A DNA stretch of 64,000 bases, taken from assembly GCA_964542305.1 (NCBI GenBank), contig CAZITX010000001.1, positions 113,490-177,489 of the forward strand. The letters run 5' to 3'. Positions 1 through 8,994 of this stretch are shown piece after piece (positions within the stretch are counted from its first letter, which is position 1; each line of letters starts with the position of its first letter). The notes under the pieces are model-generated. The model saw nothing but the letters and a program-made list of their open reading frames with translations. It was not told the origin of the DNA and did not search any database. Source of the stretch: DMER64 sp964542305 (GTDB lineage Bacteria; Bacteroidota; Bacteroidia; Bacteroidales; UBA932). Made by a program: the position numbers and the translations under genes.

Positions 1-246
1 AGACTGGCTGTAATGTCGGTCCTGGTTACTTTGGAAGAAGCTGATTTTGTATACCTGCAGGAAAGGACAGGCGCTTCTTCGGGGAATCTGAGCATTCAGC
101 TGGATAAACTTCAGAATGCGGGATATATTGAAATAGAGAAAACCTACAAAGGGAAGAAACCCAGGACGGTATGCCGGATAACACAAAAGGGGGTGGACGC
201 GTTCCGAGTATACGTAGATGCGATCAGAGGTTACCTGGACGTGTGA
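1..246 (+). CDS. Winged-helix transcriptional regulator (3' part)
   Basis: The reading frame is open from the first base and stops at 244-246, so the 5' end lies outside the window. The visible 81 residues form most of a winged-helix DNA-binding domain of the MarR-like / HTH_34 type: a recognition helix region (GASSGNLSIQLDKLQNAGYIE), then a basic wing (KTYKGKKPRTVCRITQKG). Small Bacteroidota regulators of this kind are about 95-100 residues, so only some 15-20 residues are missing. An ATG at 13 is present, but the upstream residues RLAV also fit the family, so it is probably internal. The gene ends inside the convergent neighbour, with a 16-base overlap. The target genes cannot be told from here. 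Confidence 0.8.
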   Translation, partial: RLAVMSVLVTLEEADFVYLQERTGASSGNLSIQLDKLQNAGYIEIEKTYKGKKPRTVCRITQKGVDAFRVYVDAIRGYLDV

Positions 247-836
247 ATGGTCCCGCTGGCGATCAACCCTGCCAGGGCAGCTATGCATTCCTTTCTGGTC
301 AAAAGACTTAACCGCGACAATGCTTCAATATCGTAACCAAGGCTGTGGTCATACGTTCGCAACACTTCCAGCAATCGTTTGTGGCGGCTGTCCATTGTAA
401 AAGTCAGCGGTTTGACAGAATGTGTCATTTTCAGTACGGTGGCCTCAAGTTCAGAGGCCACTTTATTTTCATCATTTTTCCTGATATAACACGCATACCT
501 TCCTGTCTCATCAGGAGCGGTGTGAGGGGCTTTCATGCTTTTGGGAATATGAACTTCCATTACGGTTTTGCCCTCATATTCCCAAAACCGTGTTGCATAT
601 TTCACCACAGGTCTGCAAAAAACATGGGCAGCCGCTTCTACCACATATACTTCCTCTTCTTTGTGTTTCAGTCCGGCTATTTTCCCGTTATCTTTTACTC
701 CCACTAGGAGCCTTCCTCCTTCGGTATTGGCAAAGGCAGCCAGGGAACGAGCGATCTTTTTGGCATCGTTCAGAAAATATTTGAAATCCTGCCCGGCATG
801 TTCCCCTTCCCGGATCATTTTTTCCAGTGGATGCAT
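231..836 (-). CDS. AlbA_2 / Schlafen-type putative nucleic-acid-binding protein
   Basis: A 201-residue protein. The N-terminal 125 or so residues match the AlbA_2 (Schlafen AAA_4-like) fold: an E-x-x-x-x-EFK-like opening (here GQDFKYFLND), the core ARSLAAFANTEGGRLLVGVKDNGKIAGL, and a later PHTAPDETGRYACYIRKNDEN segment. The C-terminal 60 residues look like a small helical, probably winged-helix, domain. Proteins of this family are usually annotated as putative DNA-binding or ATP-binding regulators; the biochemical role is unknown. I chose the ATG at 834-836 because a minus-strand -7 box lies exactly four bases upstream of it; a longer frame from 956 would run through the msrA promoter and gene. 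It overlaps the preceding regulator gene tail to tail. Confidence 0.75.
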   Translation of the reverse strand: MHPLEKMIREGEHAGQDFKYFLNDAKKIARSLAAFANTEGGRLLVGVKDNGKIAGLKHKEEEVYVVEAAAHVFCRPVVKYATRFWEYEGKTVMEVHIPKSMKAPHTAPDETGRYACYIRKNDENKVASELEATVLKMTHSVKPLTFTMDSRHKRLLEVLRTYDHSLGYDIEALSRLSLLTRKECIAALAGLIASGTIHTSR

Positions 837-840
837 ACTG

Positions 841-848
841 CAAAGATA
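841..848 (-). promoter_or_regulatory. -7 box of the AlbA_2 gene
   Basis: Read on the minus strand this is TATCTTTG, a full match to the Bacteroidota -7 consensus TAnnTTTG. Only CAGT separates it from the ATG at 836, so the transcript would start at or next to the start codon. No convincing -33 TTTG is visible. Confidence 0.6.
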
Positions 849-862
849 ACACTCCTTTTTCT

Positions 863-870
863 TATCTTTG
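863..870 (+). promoter_or_regulatory. -7 box of msrA
   Basis: TATCTTTG, the same octamer as the divergent box 14 bases away, followed by CGCC and then the msrA ATG at 875. The four-base spacing mirrors that on the other strand. Confidence 0.6.
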
Positions 871-874
871 CGCC

Positions 875-1354
875 ATGGAAAAAGCAATATTTGCAGCAGG
901 CTGTTTCTGGGGTGTGCAACATTACCTGGACCGGGCTCCCGGAGTAATAAATACAACAGTCGGGTTTATAGGAGGCCATAAGGAAAACCCTTTGTACGAA
1001 GAAGTAAAAGCACACACGACAGGCCATGCCGAGGCGGTGGAAGTGGAATTTGATCCGGTGCTGACCGGTTTTGAGGAGTTGTGTAAATTGTTTTTCGAGA
1101 TCCACGATCCCGGGCAAATTGGAGGACAGGGACCTGACATAGGACCGCAATACCGGTCAGAGATATTTTATCTGAACGACAAACAACGGGTGATTGCACA
1201 AAAACTCATGCAGATACTCAGGGACAAGGGCCATACGGTAAATACCGCCCTGACCCCTGCTTCCCGTTTCTGGCCTGCCGAAAAATACCACCAACATTAT
1301 TACGATAAAACGGGACACCATCCCTATTGTCATTTTCGCGTTAAAAAATTTTGA
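875..1354 (+). CDS. msrA: Peptide-methionine (S)-S-oxide reductase MsrA
   Basis: MsrA reduces the S-epimer of methionine sulfoxide in proteins, repairing oxidative damage in the cytoplasm. The 159-residue protein carries the GCFWG active-site motif with the nucleophilic Cys at residue 10, the GFIGGH segment, and the typical C-terminal AEKYHQHYY region. The length is that of the short stand-alone MsrA form, with no MsrB domain fused. The start is fixed by the active-site motif lying nine residues in and by the promoter box just upstream. The stop lies two bases before the ettA ATG, so the two genes are probably co-transcribed. Confidence 0.95.
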   Translation: MEKAIFAAGCFWGVQHYLDRAPGVINTTVGFIGGHKENPLYEEVKAHTTGHAEAVEVEFDPVLTGFEELCKLFFEIHDPGQIGGQGPDIGPQYRSEIFYLNDKQRVIAQKLMQILRDKGHTVNTALTPASRFWPAEKYHQHYYDKTGHHPYCHFRVKKF

Positions 1355-1356
1355 TC

Positions 1357-3030
1357 ATGGCAGATGAAAAAGTGATCTTTTCAATGAACGGGGTCAGCAA
1401 GATCCTGCCTTCAAGCAATAAAACCATCATTAAGAACATTTACCTGTCTTTTTTCTACGGGGCAAAGATCGGGGTGATAGGGTTGAACGGATCCGGGAAA
1501 TCCACCTTGCTTAAGATCATAGCCGGAATAGAGTCGGGAACGGAAGGGGAAGTCGTCTGGGCTCCCGGTTATTCTGTGGGTTACCTGGAACAGGAACCGC
1601 ATCTGGACGATTCCAAAACCGTCATGGAAACGGTGCAGGAAGGGGTGCAGGATGTGGTCAACCTGCTGAAAGAATACGAAGCAGTGAATTTGAAGTTTGC
1701 CGAGCCTATGAGCGACGAACAGATGAACGATCTGATCCTTCGCCAGGGCGAGCTGACCGAGCAGATAGACAACGCCGGGGCGTGGGATCTGGATTCCAAA
1801 TTGCAGCGTGCTATGGACGCCTTGCAATGCCCGCCGGCCGAATCTTCTGTCAAACACCTGAGCGGCGGGGAACGGCGCCGGGTGGCATTGTGCCGCCTGT
1901 TGCTCAGGGAACCCGATGTGCTTTTGCTTGACGAGCCCACCAACCACCTGGATACCGAGAGTGTACAGTGGCTGGAAGCCCACCTGCAGCAATACAAAGG
2001 AACGGTGATAGCGGTTACCCACGACAGGTATTTCCTGGATAATGTAGCCGGTTGGATCCTGGAACTGGACCGTGGTGAAGGCATTCCCTGGAAGGGCAAT
2101 TATTCTTCCTGGCTGGAACAGAAAACCATTCGTCTGACCATGGAAGAAAAGCAGGAAAGCAAACGGCGCAAGACACTGGAACGCGAACTGGAATGGGTGC
2201 GTATGGCGCCCAAAGCCCGCCACGCAAAATCCAAGGCACGTCTGGGGGCTTATGAAAGAATGCTTAACGAGGACGGGCGGCAAAAGGAAGAACGTCTGGA
2301 GATATTTATTCCCAACGGGCCCAGGCTGGGAGACAATGTCATTGAAGCTTCAGGGGTTTCTAAGGCTTACGGGGATAAGCTTTTGTTCGAGAACCTGAAT
2401 TTCAAATTGCCTCCTGCAGGGATCGTGGGAGTCATCGGACCCAACGGGGCCGGGAAAACCACTCTTTTTCGCCTGATCATGGGAACCGAGACGCCCGATG
2501 CCGGGAATTTCCGGATAGGGGAGACCGTGCGTCTGGCATATGTGGACCAACAGCACAAACAAATTGATCCGGACAAAACGGTCTACCAGACCATTGCCGA
2601 AAACTCGGAATACGTCCAGCTGGGAAACCGGCAGGTAAACGCAAGGGCGTATGTTTCCCGCTTTAACTTCTCGGGAGCCGATCAGGAAAAGAAATGCGGA
2701 ATTCTGAGTGGTGGGGAACGAAATCGCTTGCATCTGGCCCTGACACTGAAGGAAAACGCCAATGTTCTTTTATTGGACGAGCCTACCAACGACGTGGATG
2801 TCAACACCATCCGTGCGCTGGAAGAAGGGTTGGAAAGTTTTGCCGGCTGTGCCGTGATCGTGTCTCATGACCGGTGGTTTCTGGACCGCATAGCCACACA
2901 CATCCTGGCTTTTGAAGGCGATTCCGGAGTGTATTTCTTTGAAGGCTCCTACAGTGAATACGAAGAAAACCGGAAACGGCGCCTGGGAACAGAGATCAAA
3001 CCGTTTAAGTACAAAAAGCTGCAGGCTTGA
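1357..3030 (+). CDS. ettA: Energy-dependent translational throttle protein EttA (ABC-F)
   Basis: An ABC-F ATPase of 557 residues with two nucleotide-binding domains and no membrane segments. EttA binds the ribosomal E site and gates the first elongation steps according to energy charge. Domain 1 has Walker A GLNGSGKST (residues 42-50), signature LSGGERRRV and Walker B LLLDEPTNHLD. Domain 2 has Walker A GPNGAGKTT, signature LSGGERNRL and DEPTNDVD. Between them is a charged linker (about 245-310, rich in Arg, Lys and Glu) with the EttA-like ELEWVRMAPKARHAKSKAR stretch. A TTG in frame lies two codons upstream, but ATG 1357 gives the conserved MADEKVIFSM start. It converges on the hybrid regulator gene with 14 bases between the stops. 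Confidence 0.92.
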   Translation: MADEKVIFSMNGVSKILPSSNKTIIKNIYLSFFYGAKIGVIGLNGSGKSTLLKIIAGIESGTEGEVVWAPGYSVGYLEQEPHLDDSKTVMETVQEGVQDVVNLLKEYEAVNLKFAEPMSDEQMNDLILRQGELTEQIDNAGAWDLDSKLQRAMDALQCPPAESSVKHLSGGERRRVALCRLLLREPDVLLLDEPTNHLDTESVQWLEAHLQQYKGTVIAVTHDRYFLDNVAGWILELDRGEGIPWKGNYSSWLEQKTIRLTMEEKQESKRRKTLERELEWVRMAPKARHAKSKARLGAYERMLNEDGRQKEERLEIFIPNGPRLGDNVIEASGVSKAYGDKLLFENLNFKLPPAGIVGVIGPNGAGKTTLFRLIMGTETPDAGNFRIGETVRLAYVDQQHKQIDPDKTVYQTIAENSEYVQLGNRQVNARAYVSRFNFSGADQEKKCGILSGGERNRLHLALTLKENANVLLLDEPTNDVDVNTIRALEEGLESFAGCAVIVSHDRWFLDRIATHILAFEGDSGVYFFEGSYSEYEENRKRRLGTEIKPFKYKKLQA

Positions 3031-3044
3031 TCTGATGATACTGT

Positions 3045-6000
3045 TTACTTCCTGTGGTATTCGCTGGGGGCTGACCCAAAGTGCTTCTTGAAACTGATGG
3101 AGAAATGGGAAAGCGTACTGAATCCTGTAAGATCAGCCACTTCCGAAATATTGTATTTGCCGGTAGCCAATAATTCTTCGGCCCGGTTCAGCTTGTATTT
3201 CTTGAAGAAAACATTGGGATTCATCCCGGTGAGTCCTTTAACCTTATAATAGAATTTGGTCCGGCTGATTTTCAGTGTTTCAGTCATTTTTTGAATATTG
3301 AGTTCCGGGTTGGACAATTCTTTTTCCATGAGATCGTACAAGTCTTTCAAAAACTGTTTATTCTGGGGCAACAACTCTTTATCATCAACATCCAGGGGTG
3401 GTTTTGTGGTTCTTTCAAGAAGGCGGTGCAGGGTTTCCCTGTTTTTGAGTTGTGATTTAATAACAGCTTCCAGGTAAGGTGGTTCAAACGGTTTTGTAAT
3501 ATAAGCGTCTGCGCCTGCCTCAAATCCGCTGACTTTTTCTTCCGTTGTTGTTTTGGCTGTGAGCAGTATGACCGGGATATGACTGTAACTGAGATTCTCT
3601 TTAATAATGCGGCAAAATGTAAAACCATCCATGCCCGGCATTACTATATCGCTGATTATCAGATCCGGTAAGGTGGTCTCCATAGAATTCAAAGCTGTTT
3701 GTCCTTCAAATTCATGAACAACGTGGTAATGAGGACGCAGAAGCATTTTCAGGTAATGAGCTACATCTGTGTCGTCTTCTACCAGAAGAATCACCGGCAG
3801 TTCTTTGTTGTTTTCTTTTTGTTCCTGAATCATGTCGGTATAGGATCCGGACGGGTTTAAGGCAGCAGCCGCGTCTGCAGGGGCTTCAGAGAAATCCAGT
3901 TCTGAAGGTTCGTAGGCGGTTTCATCCACCGGAATGATAAAAGTCAGCATGGCACCCCCGTCGGGTTTATTTTCAGCTTTAATCAATCCGTGATGTGTTT
4001 CAACCAGACGCCTTGAGTAATACAATCCAATTCCGGTCCCCCAGGAAAGAAATCCGGTTTTCTGACGTTCCATTTGGTAATACCTGGTAAAAACCCTTGC
4101 CAGGTCTTTGTTGTCGAATCCCGGACCATTATCGGCAACCGATAATTTAACGTACCAGGAGGATACAGGTCTTGCAGTTTGGTCAAGGTCAAAACTCTTT
4201 GCAGCATCTTTACTGTCTATCACATCAAAAGTCACCTCTATACGTCCTTTGCCGGGAGTGGCGAATTTTACCGCATTGGCCAGCAGATTTCCTATAATCT
4301 TGTCAATCTTATCTTCGTCAATCCAGGTAAGGAATGTGTCTTCCAGCCCTTTGGTACGCAGGGTTATATCTTTTTCAGCAGCATTGATCCTGAAAATATC
4401 CACCAACTTATTTATCGGCTCAATGATGTCTGCTTTTCTGACCCGCAGGTTGAGCGTATCGTTTTCAAGTTTATAAAAATCCAGCAACTGATTGATCAGC
4501 TTTAGCATTCTCCGGACACTGCGCTGGATGATACATACCAACTGCCTGTTTTCTTCAGAGATCGTTTTATCGTTGGCCAACGTAGATATGGGGCCGGCGA
4601 TCATGGTCAGAGGGGTTCGGAATTCATGGGAAATGTTAGAAAAGAATTTCATGTTGGTCTCATTCTGCCGGATTTCCCGTTCCCGCTCCATTTCAATTTG
4701 CCGGGTTTTTATTCTGGATTTCCTGATCCTCAGATACAGAGCAAGTATGCTTCCCAGGATCAGAGCCCCCGACAACCCGTACAGAAGCCATGCCCACCAG
4801 GAGAACCAGGGCGGGGTTTTGACCTTTATTGAAAGCGATCGTGAAGTTTCTGCTATGGTGTTATCATGGTTCTTTATCTGTACTGTAAAAGTATACTTAC
4901 CTGCCGGGAGATTGGAATAATAAGCTTCCCGGTGTTGGCCGGCTGCAATATACTCTTTATCAAAACCCGATAAACGGTAACAATATTCCACACGCGGGGC
5001 TGCATTGTGATAATCCAATGCGGCAAAGGATATACTGAAATTGTTCTGGGTATGGTCCAGAATTATTTCCGGAGTTTCTGTCAGGGAACGTTTAATAGGT
5101 CCGTCTTCGGATGGGATAACCAATTTGTTGTGAATCTTCAGGTATTCAAAACATAACGGAACAGATCTTTTTTGAGCAATGTCCAGGGGATTGAAATGAG
5201 TAATACCGTGTGTTCCACCAAACATCAATGTGTTATCCGGCAATCTGACGGCACTCCTTTCATTAAATTGATTCCCTGATATACCGTCCAGGGCCGTATA
5301 GCTAAAATACTGATCTATTGTTCTGTCGTAACGGATCAATCCATATTGTGTGCTGATCCATACCTGCCCGGTATTGTCTTCCAACAGGTCACTTATGTCG
5401 TTGCAGGATAGATCCCTGATTGGGATAATTTCCCCGGTGGCAGGTATATATTTTATCAGGCCGTTCCCCACAGTCCCCATCCAGATTATACCCGCCGAAT
5501 CTTCCATCAGGGCAGATGGGATTAAGGGCAGGTCCGGAAAAAGTTTATTGATATCCAGTTCTTCAAAGTGCATATCCTGGGGATACAAGATTCTTGGATT
5601 TTGTTTGAATCCTGGAATAAAAAGGGATCCGTTGGATAGGGGGAGAATATGAGGGATATATACAAATCCGGGATGAAACAGATCCAGGGTTTTTATTTTT
5701 TGAGACCCTTGTTTCAGATAATATATTTGGTGGCTGAAAGTGCCTATCCATAACGTCCCGTTTTTGTCCGAAGTGACTGAAAGGATGGACGGAAGAGATG
5801 TAAATCGTTTTATCAGAAAGATTTTATCCCGGATGTATTTCAGGGCTATCAGTTCCGAATAATGATAGAGCCAAATCGTATTATCGGGAGCTATATGGAT
5901 GTTGATCAAAGGGTCATTTAAAAATCCCGGAGCCACGCTTTCTATCCTATCCGAAAGATCCACTATTAAATCAGTCTCCCTGTCGTAAACAGAAACACCC

Positions 6001-7097
6001 TCCCTTCGCGTAGATATCCACACATTCCCGTTGCTGTCCGTATCTAATGAAACGGTGTTTTTGCCGTCAAATCTTTTGGTAAGTAGGTTGTTTCTGCCAA
6101 ATGACTCGCGGGATGGATTGCTCACAAAAAACCCTTTGTCATAAGTTCCTATGAAAATATTGGAATGAGAGTCTTCATACAATGCCGTGATTTCTGCATC
6201 CGGAACATCAAAAGGAAAATCCTTGTCACGCTGATGGAGCAATTTATCCGTAAGGGGCAGGTACAGGAACAATCCCTGGTCGGTAGTATTGATCAACATA
6301 GAATTCCTGTTGTATGGTTGTATGCCTGTTATTCGGGAATTCATCAACATCCGGTTGCCTGTAATCCCTGGGGGTAAAGAAGAATAACCACCTGTCCGGG
6401 TGTCCAAAATGGAGAGAAACTGTTCCCCGGAAAGCCAGAGTTCTCCATTATCTCTTAAATGGGAATAGGTTACATATCCTGACGTCTCCCATGAAGCGTT
6501 CAATTCCAGTGTTTTGGAATTGTAACAAAACACTTTGGCCGGAGTTACCAGCCATAGCCTGTCCAGGCGGTCCATATGACAAGTATTGGGAAAGCCGGAA
6601 AATTCATAATGCAATACGTGCCTGAACGTTTTACTCTCCTGATCAAAAACAGAAAGGGAAGAACCCAGGTTCAAATACAGTGTCCCTTCCGAATTTTCAA
6701 GAAGCTGAAGACAATTCCGGTTGGGACCTTCTACGGGATAATTGGTAAAATGCCCGTCAGAACCGTAGAGACTCAGCCCGTTTACCGTCAGGAACCACAT
6801 CCTGTTTCGTGAATCTTTGAAAATATACTGTATTTGATTGTCAACTAGCGCTGTGGAGTCCCGGTTCCTTAGGTGGCGGCTGAATTCATAACCGTTGTAA
6901 CGGTTCAACCCCCTTCCGGTACCTATCCATAGATAGCCGTCTTTGTCTTCTCCAAAACACCTGATGTTCTGATTGGATAAACTTGATGAAAGTGAAAAAG
7001 ACTCACCGGCATATTCAGTCGATGAAGTAGTGCCTTTACATCCGCATAGCAGAATAGGGAATAAAACTAATGTTGTAATCAGACGTTGGATCGTCAT
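3045..7097 (-). CDS. Hybrid two-component regulator (HTCS): sensor kinase, receiver and AraC domain in one chain
   Basis: A 1350-residue single-chain sensor-regulator. In order: an N-terminal hydrophobic signal/anchor (the sequence LLCGC also resembles a lipobox), about 14 beta-propeller Reg_prop repeats (for example GYLWIGTGRGLNRY) to about residue 680, a Y_Y_Y domain, and a membrane segment (WFSWWAWLLYGLSGALILGS). Then comes a HisKA domain with NISHEFRTPLT, and a HATPase with NLLANAVKFA, DNGPGF and GTGIGLYY boxes. A receiver follows (EDDTDVAHYL, phospho-acceptor Asp in IISDIVMPGMDG), then a C-terminal AraC helix-turn-helix. HTCS proteins bind an oligosaccharide in the periplasm and switch on the adjacent utilisation locus. 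I chose ATG 7097 because it gives a proper signal sequence. It is divergent from the esterase-SusC-SusD operon, which is its probable target. Confidence 0.93.
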   Translation of the reverse strand: MTIQRLITTLVLFPILLCGCKGTTSSTEYAGESFSLSSSLSNQNIRCFGEDKDGYLWIGTGRGLNRYNGYEFSRHLRNRDSTALVDNQIQYIFKDSRNRMWFLTVNGLSLYGSDGHFTNYPVEGPNRNCLQLLENSEGTLYLNLGSSLSVFDQESKTFRHVLHYEFSGFPNTCHMDRLDRLWLVTPAKVFCYNSKTLELNASWETSGYVTYSHLRDNGELWLSGEQFLSILDTRTGGYSSLPPGITGNRMLMNSRITGIQPYNRNSMLINTTDQGLFLYLPLTDKLLHQRDKDFPFDVPDAEITALYEDSHSNIFIGTYDKGFFVSNPSRESFGRNNLLTKRFDGKNTVSLDTDSNGNVWISTRREGVSVYDRETDLIVDLSDRIESVAPGFLNDPLINIHIAPDNTIWLYHYSELIALKYIRDKIFLIKRFTSLPSILSVTSDKNGTLWIGTFSHQIYYLKQGSQKIKTLDLFHPGFVYIPHILPLSNGSLFIPGFKQNPRILYPQDMHFEELDINKLFPDLPLIPSALMEDSAGIIWMGTVGNGLIKYIPATGEIIPIRDLSCNDISDLLEDNTGQVWISTQYGLIRYDRTIDQYFSYTALDGISGNQFNERSAVRLPDNTLMFGGTHGITHFNPLDIAQKRSVPLCFEYLKIHNKLVIPSEDGPIKRSLTETPEIILDHTQNNFSISFAALDYHNAAPRVEYCYRLSGFDKEYIAAGQHREAYYSNLPAGKYTFTVQIKNHDNTIAETSRSLSIKVKTPPWFSWWAWLLYGLSGALILGSILALYLRIRKSRIKTRQIEMEREREIRQNETNMKFFSNISHEFRTPLTMIAGPISTLANDKTISEENRQLVCIIQRSVRRMLKLINQLLDFYKLENDTLNLRVRKADIIEPINKLVDIFRINAAEKDITLRTKGLEDTFLTWIDEDKIDKIIGNLLANAVKFATPGKGRIEVTFDVIDSKDAAKSFDLDQTARPVSSWYVKLSVADNGPGFDNKDLARVFTRYYQMERQKTGFLSWGTGIGLYYSRRLVETHHGLIKAENKPDGGAMLTFIIPVDETAYEPSELDFSEAPADAAAALNPSGSYTDMIQEQKENNKELPVILLVEDDTDVAHYLKMLLRPHYHVVHEFEGQTALNSMETTLPDLIISDIVMPGMDGFTFCRIIKENLSYSHIPVILLTAKTTTEEKVSGFEAGADAYITKPFEPPYLEAVIKSQLKNRETLHRLLERTTKPPLDVDDKELLPQNKQFLKDLYDLMEKELSNPELNIQKMTETLKISRTKFYYKVKGLTGMNPNVFFKKYKLNRAEELLATGKYNISEVADLTGFSTLSHFSISFKKHFGSAPSEYHRK

Positions 7098-7150
7098 AAT
7101 TCCGGTCAAACTTGAATTCAGGACGAAAATACGCAATTCAAAGTGAAATT

Positions 7151-7176
7151 TGATAATTATGATAAAATGTGATAAA
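7151..7176. promoter_or_regulatory. Three phased TGATAA repeats, possible HTCS operator
   Basis: TGATAA occurs at 7151, 7160 and 7170, at steps of 9 and 10 bases, close to one DNA helical turn. They lie in the intergenic region between the HTCS gene and the operon it probably controls, about 95-120 bases upstream of the -7 box at 7269. AraC-type domains often bind direct repeats, so this is a candidate site. The region is AT-rich, so chance is possible. Confidence 0.3.
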
Positions 7177-7268
7177 AAATGAACAAACAAGAAACAAATG
7201 CATAGTGTATACGAACAAATTAAGAAAAAATGTAATAAATCCGGAAAACCCTTACGAAAGTGTGTCTG

Positions 7269-7276
7269 TAGTTTTG
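7269..7276 (+). promoter_or_regulatory. -7 box of the esterase-susCD operon
   Basis: TAGTTTTG matches TAnnTTTG and lies 21 bases upstream of the esterase ATG at 7298. Confidence 0.5.
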
Positions 7277-7297
7277 TATTACCAAAATCTTATACTC

Positions 7298-8965
7298 ATG
7301 AAATCTACAGTCTGTCTTATAACACTCTTCATTGCATCTGTTGTTACCGGATGTTCACAGGGGTCAGGGAATCAGGTGCATAATGAAAAAAAATCTTCTC
7401 TGATTAAGGCTTCTTCCACTGAAGCAGTTGTACAGACAGTCGCCGGTGAAGTCGCCGGATTCATTGAAGATGGGTTGTTTATTTTTAAAGGTATCCCTTA
7501 TGCAATGGCACAAAGATTTGAATTGCCTCAGCAACCAACCCCCTGGGATGGTATACTCAGTTGCCGTGCTTACGGACCGGTTTGTCCACAAGCTATACGA
7601 ACCGGATGGCAAAGTGATGAACAGGCTTTTGCATTCAACTGGGATGACGGGTATCCCGGTGAAGACTGTCAACGTCTGAATATCTGGACACCGGCCATGG
7701 AAGACGGAAAAAAACGTCCTGTGATGGTCTGGTTACACGGAGGAGGCTACTCGGCAGGTTCGGGCCAGGAGTTGCCAGCATACGATGGTGCATCCCTTGC
7801 TTCCAGTGGAGATCTTGTTATTGTTTCCCTGAATCACAGGTTAAATATCCTGGGATTTTTGGATTTGTCGGCTTACGGAGAAAAATATGCCATGTCAGGG
7901 AACCTGGGCATTCTGGATATTATTATGGCATTGGAATGGGTCCGGGACAATATTGCCAACTTTGGAGGAGACCCCGGGAATGTGACCATTTTCGGGCAAT
8001 CAGGCGGAGGGGGTAAAGTGTCCACATTACTGGGAACGCCCCGGGCTTCCGGCTTATTTCACAAGGCTATAGTACAAAGCGGTTCCATGATATCGGCAAT
8101 GGAACCCAAATATTCACGAAAAATAGGGATCGAAGTTGTACGAATACTGGGGTTACAGCCATCACAGGTAGAACAGCTTAAAGACATCCCTTACCGCACA
8201 TTACTTGAGGCAGGAGAAAAAGCAGTGGACAGAGTCAGGAAAGAGGCTGAAGCCGATGGTATTCAGTCCCTGATCTTCGGATGGGCACCGACCATAGACG
8301 GGATTTTTCTGCCCGAACAGCCTTTTGAGCATGAGGCTCCAGAAACGGCGAAACAGATACCTATGATAATAGGAACAACACTCCACGAATTCTCTGCAAG
8401 TACATATATGCCTGACCTGAGAAATGTTGATCTCCATAAGGCACGGGAAATACTAAACCAAAAATACGGGGATAAAACAGAATCTTTTATTGAAGCCGTT
8501 GCTGCGGCGTACCCGGGATTCCGGCCTGTAGATTTGTTTGATATTGATACGCGTTTTCGCCAGGGAGCTTTGTACCAGGCAGAAATGAAAGCACGTCAGA
8601 AAGGAGCCCCCGTATATATGTATTTATTCAGTTGGGAATCCCCTGTACTGGACGGCTCCCTGCGTGCGATGCATTGTATGGAATTGCCGTTTGTTTTTAA
8701 CAATATTCACAGGAGCCGGCACATGACAGGAGGAGGTGAAGAAGCTTCCCGTCTTGCAGATAAAATGAGTCGCGCCTGGATCAATTTTGCCCGCAGCGGC
8801 AATCCCAACATTACTACGTTACCGGAATGGGATCCCTACGATCCGGGAACGGGAGCTACTATGGTATTCGACAACCAATGCCGGATGGAATACCATCACG
8901 ACAGAGAGTTGATCAGCTTCATTCTTGAAATAAACAAAAAATCAAATAACCAACAATCTAACTAA
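7298..8965 (+). CDS. Type B carboxylesterase lipoprotein
   Basis: A 555-residue carboxylesterase-family (COesterase) serine hydrolase with a lipoprotein signal ending VVTGC (Cys19), so probably outer-membrane or periplasmic. Visible elements are the oxyanion-hole HGGGYSAGSG (about 147-156), the nucleophile elbow GQSGG (Ser235), the acidic residue region GTTLHEFS, and the catalytic His in AMHCMELPFVFNN. Most family members have GESAG at the elbow; here Glu and Ala are replaced by Gln and Gly. It is the first gene of the operon that continues with SusC and SusD (29-base gap), so it likely removes ester groups (acetyl, feruloyl or methyl) from the imported glycan. I chose ATG 7298 for the signal peptide; the frame is open further upstream but crosses the promoter. 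Confidence 0.88.
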   Translation: MKSTVCLITLFIASVVTGCSQGSGNQVHNEKKSSLIKASSTEAVVQTVAGEVAGFIEDGLFIFKGIPYAMAQRFELPQQPTPWDGILSCRAYGPVCPQAIRTGWQSDEQAFAFNWDDGYPGEDCQRLNIWTPAMEDGKKRPVMVWLHGGGYSAGSGQELPAYDGASLASSGDLVIVSLNHRLNILGFLDLSAYGEKYAMSGNLGILDIIMALEWVRDNIANFGGDPGNVTIFGQSGGGGKVSTLLGTPRASGLFHKAIVQSGSMISAMEPKYSRKIGIEVVRILGLQPSQVEQLKDIPYRTLLEAGEKAVDRVRKEAEADGIQSLIFGWAPTIDGIFLPEQPFEHEAPETAKQIPMIIGTTLHEFSASTYMPDLRNVDLHKAREILNQKYGDKTESFIEAVAAAYPGFRPVDLFDIDTRFRQGALYQAEMKARQKGAPVYMYLFSWESPVLDGSLRAMHCMELPFVFNNIHRSRHMTGGGEEASRLADKMSRAWINFARSGNPNITTLPEWDPYDPGTGATMVFDNQCRMEYHHDRELISFILEINKKSNNQQSN

Positions 8966-8994
8966 CCATCATTTAATAACCAAAACCAATTTTT

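Noticed and set aside
1411..2283. A 290-codon open frame on the minus strand inside ettA.
   Set aside because: It is fully antisense to a clear ABC-F gene, shows no recognisable motif and has low-complexity composition from complementing codon-biased sequence.
7035..7097. HTCS regulator as a true lipoprotein because of LLCGC.
   Set aside because: The family is inner-membrane with a second membrane segment before the kinase; the Cys in the first hydrophobic stretch is more likely part of a signal or anchor.
7124..7131. TATTTTCG on the minus strand as promoter of the HTCS gene.
   Set aside because: One mismatch to TAnnTTTG at a conserved position and the region is AT-rich; not strong enough to list as a feature.
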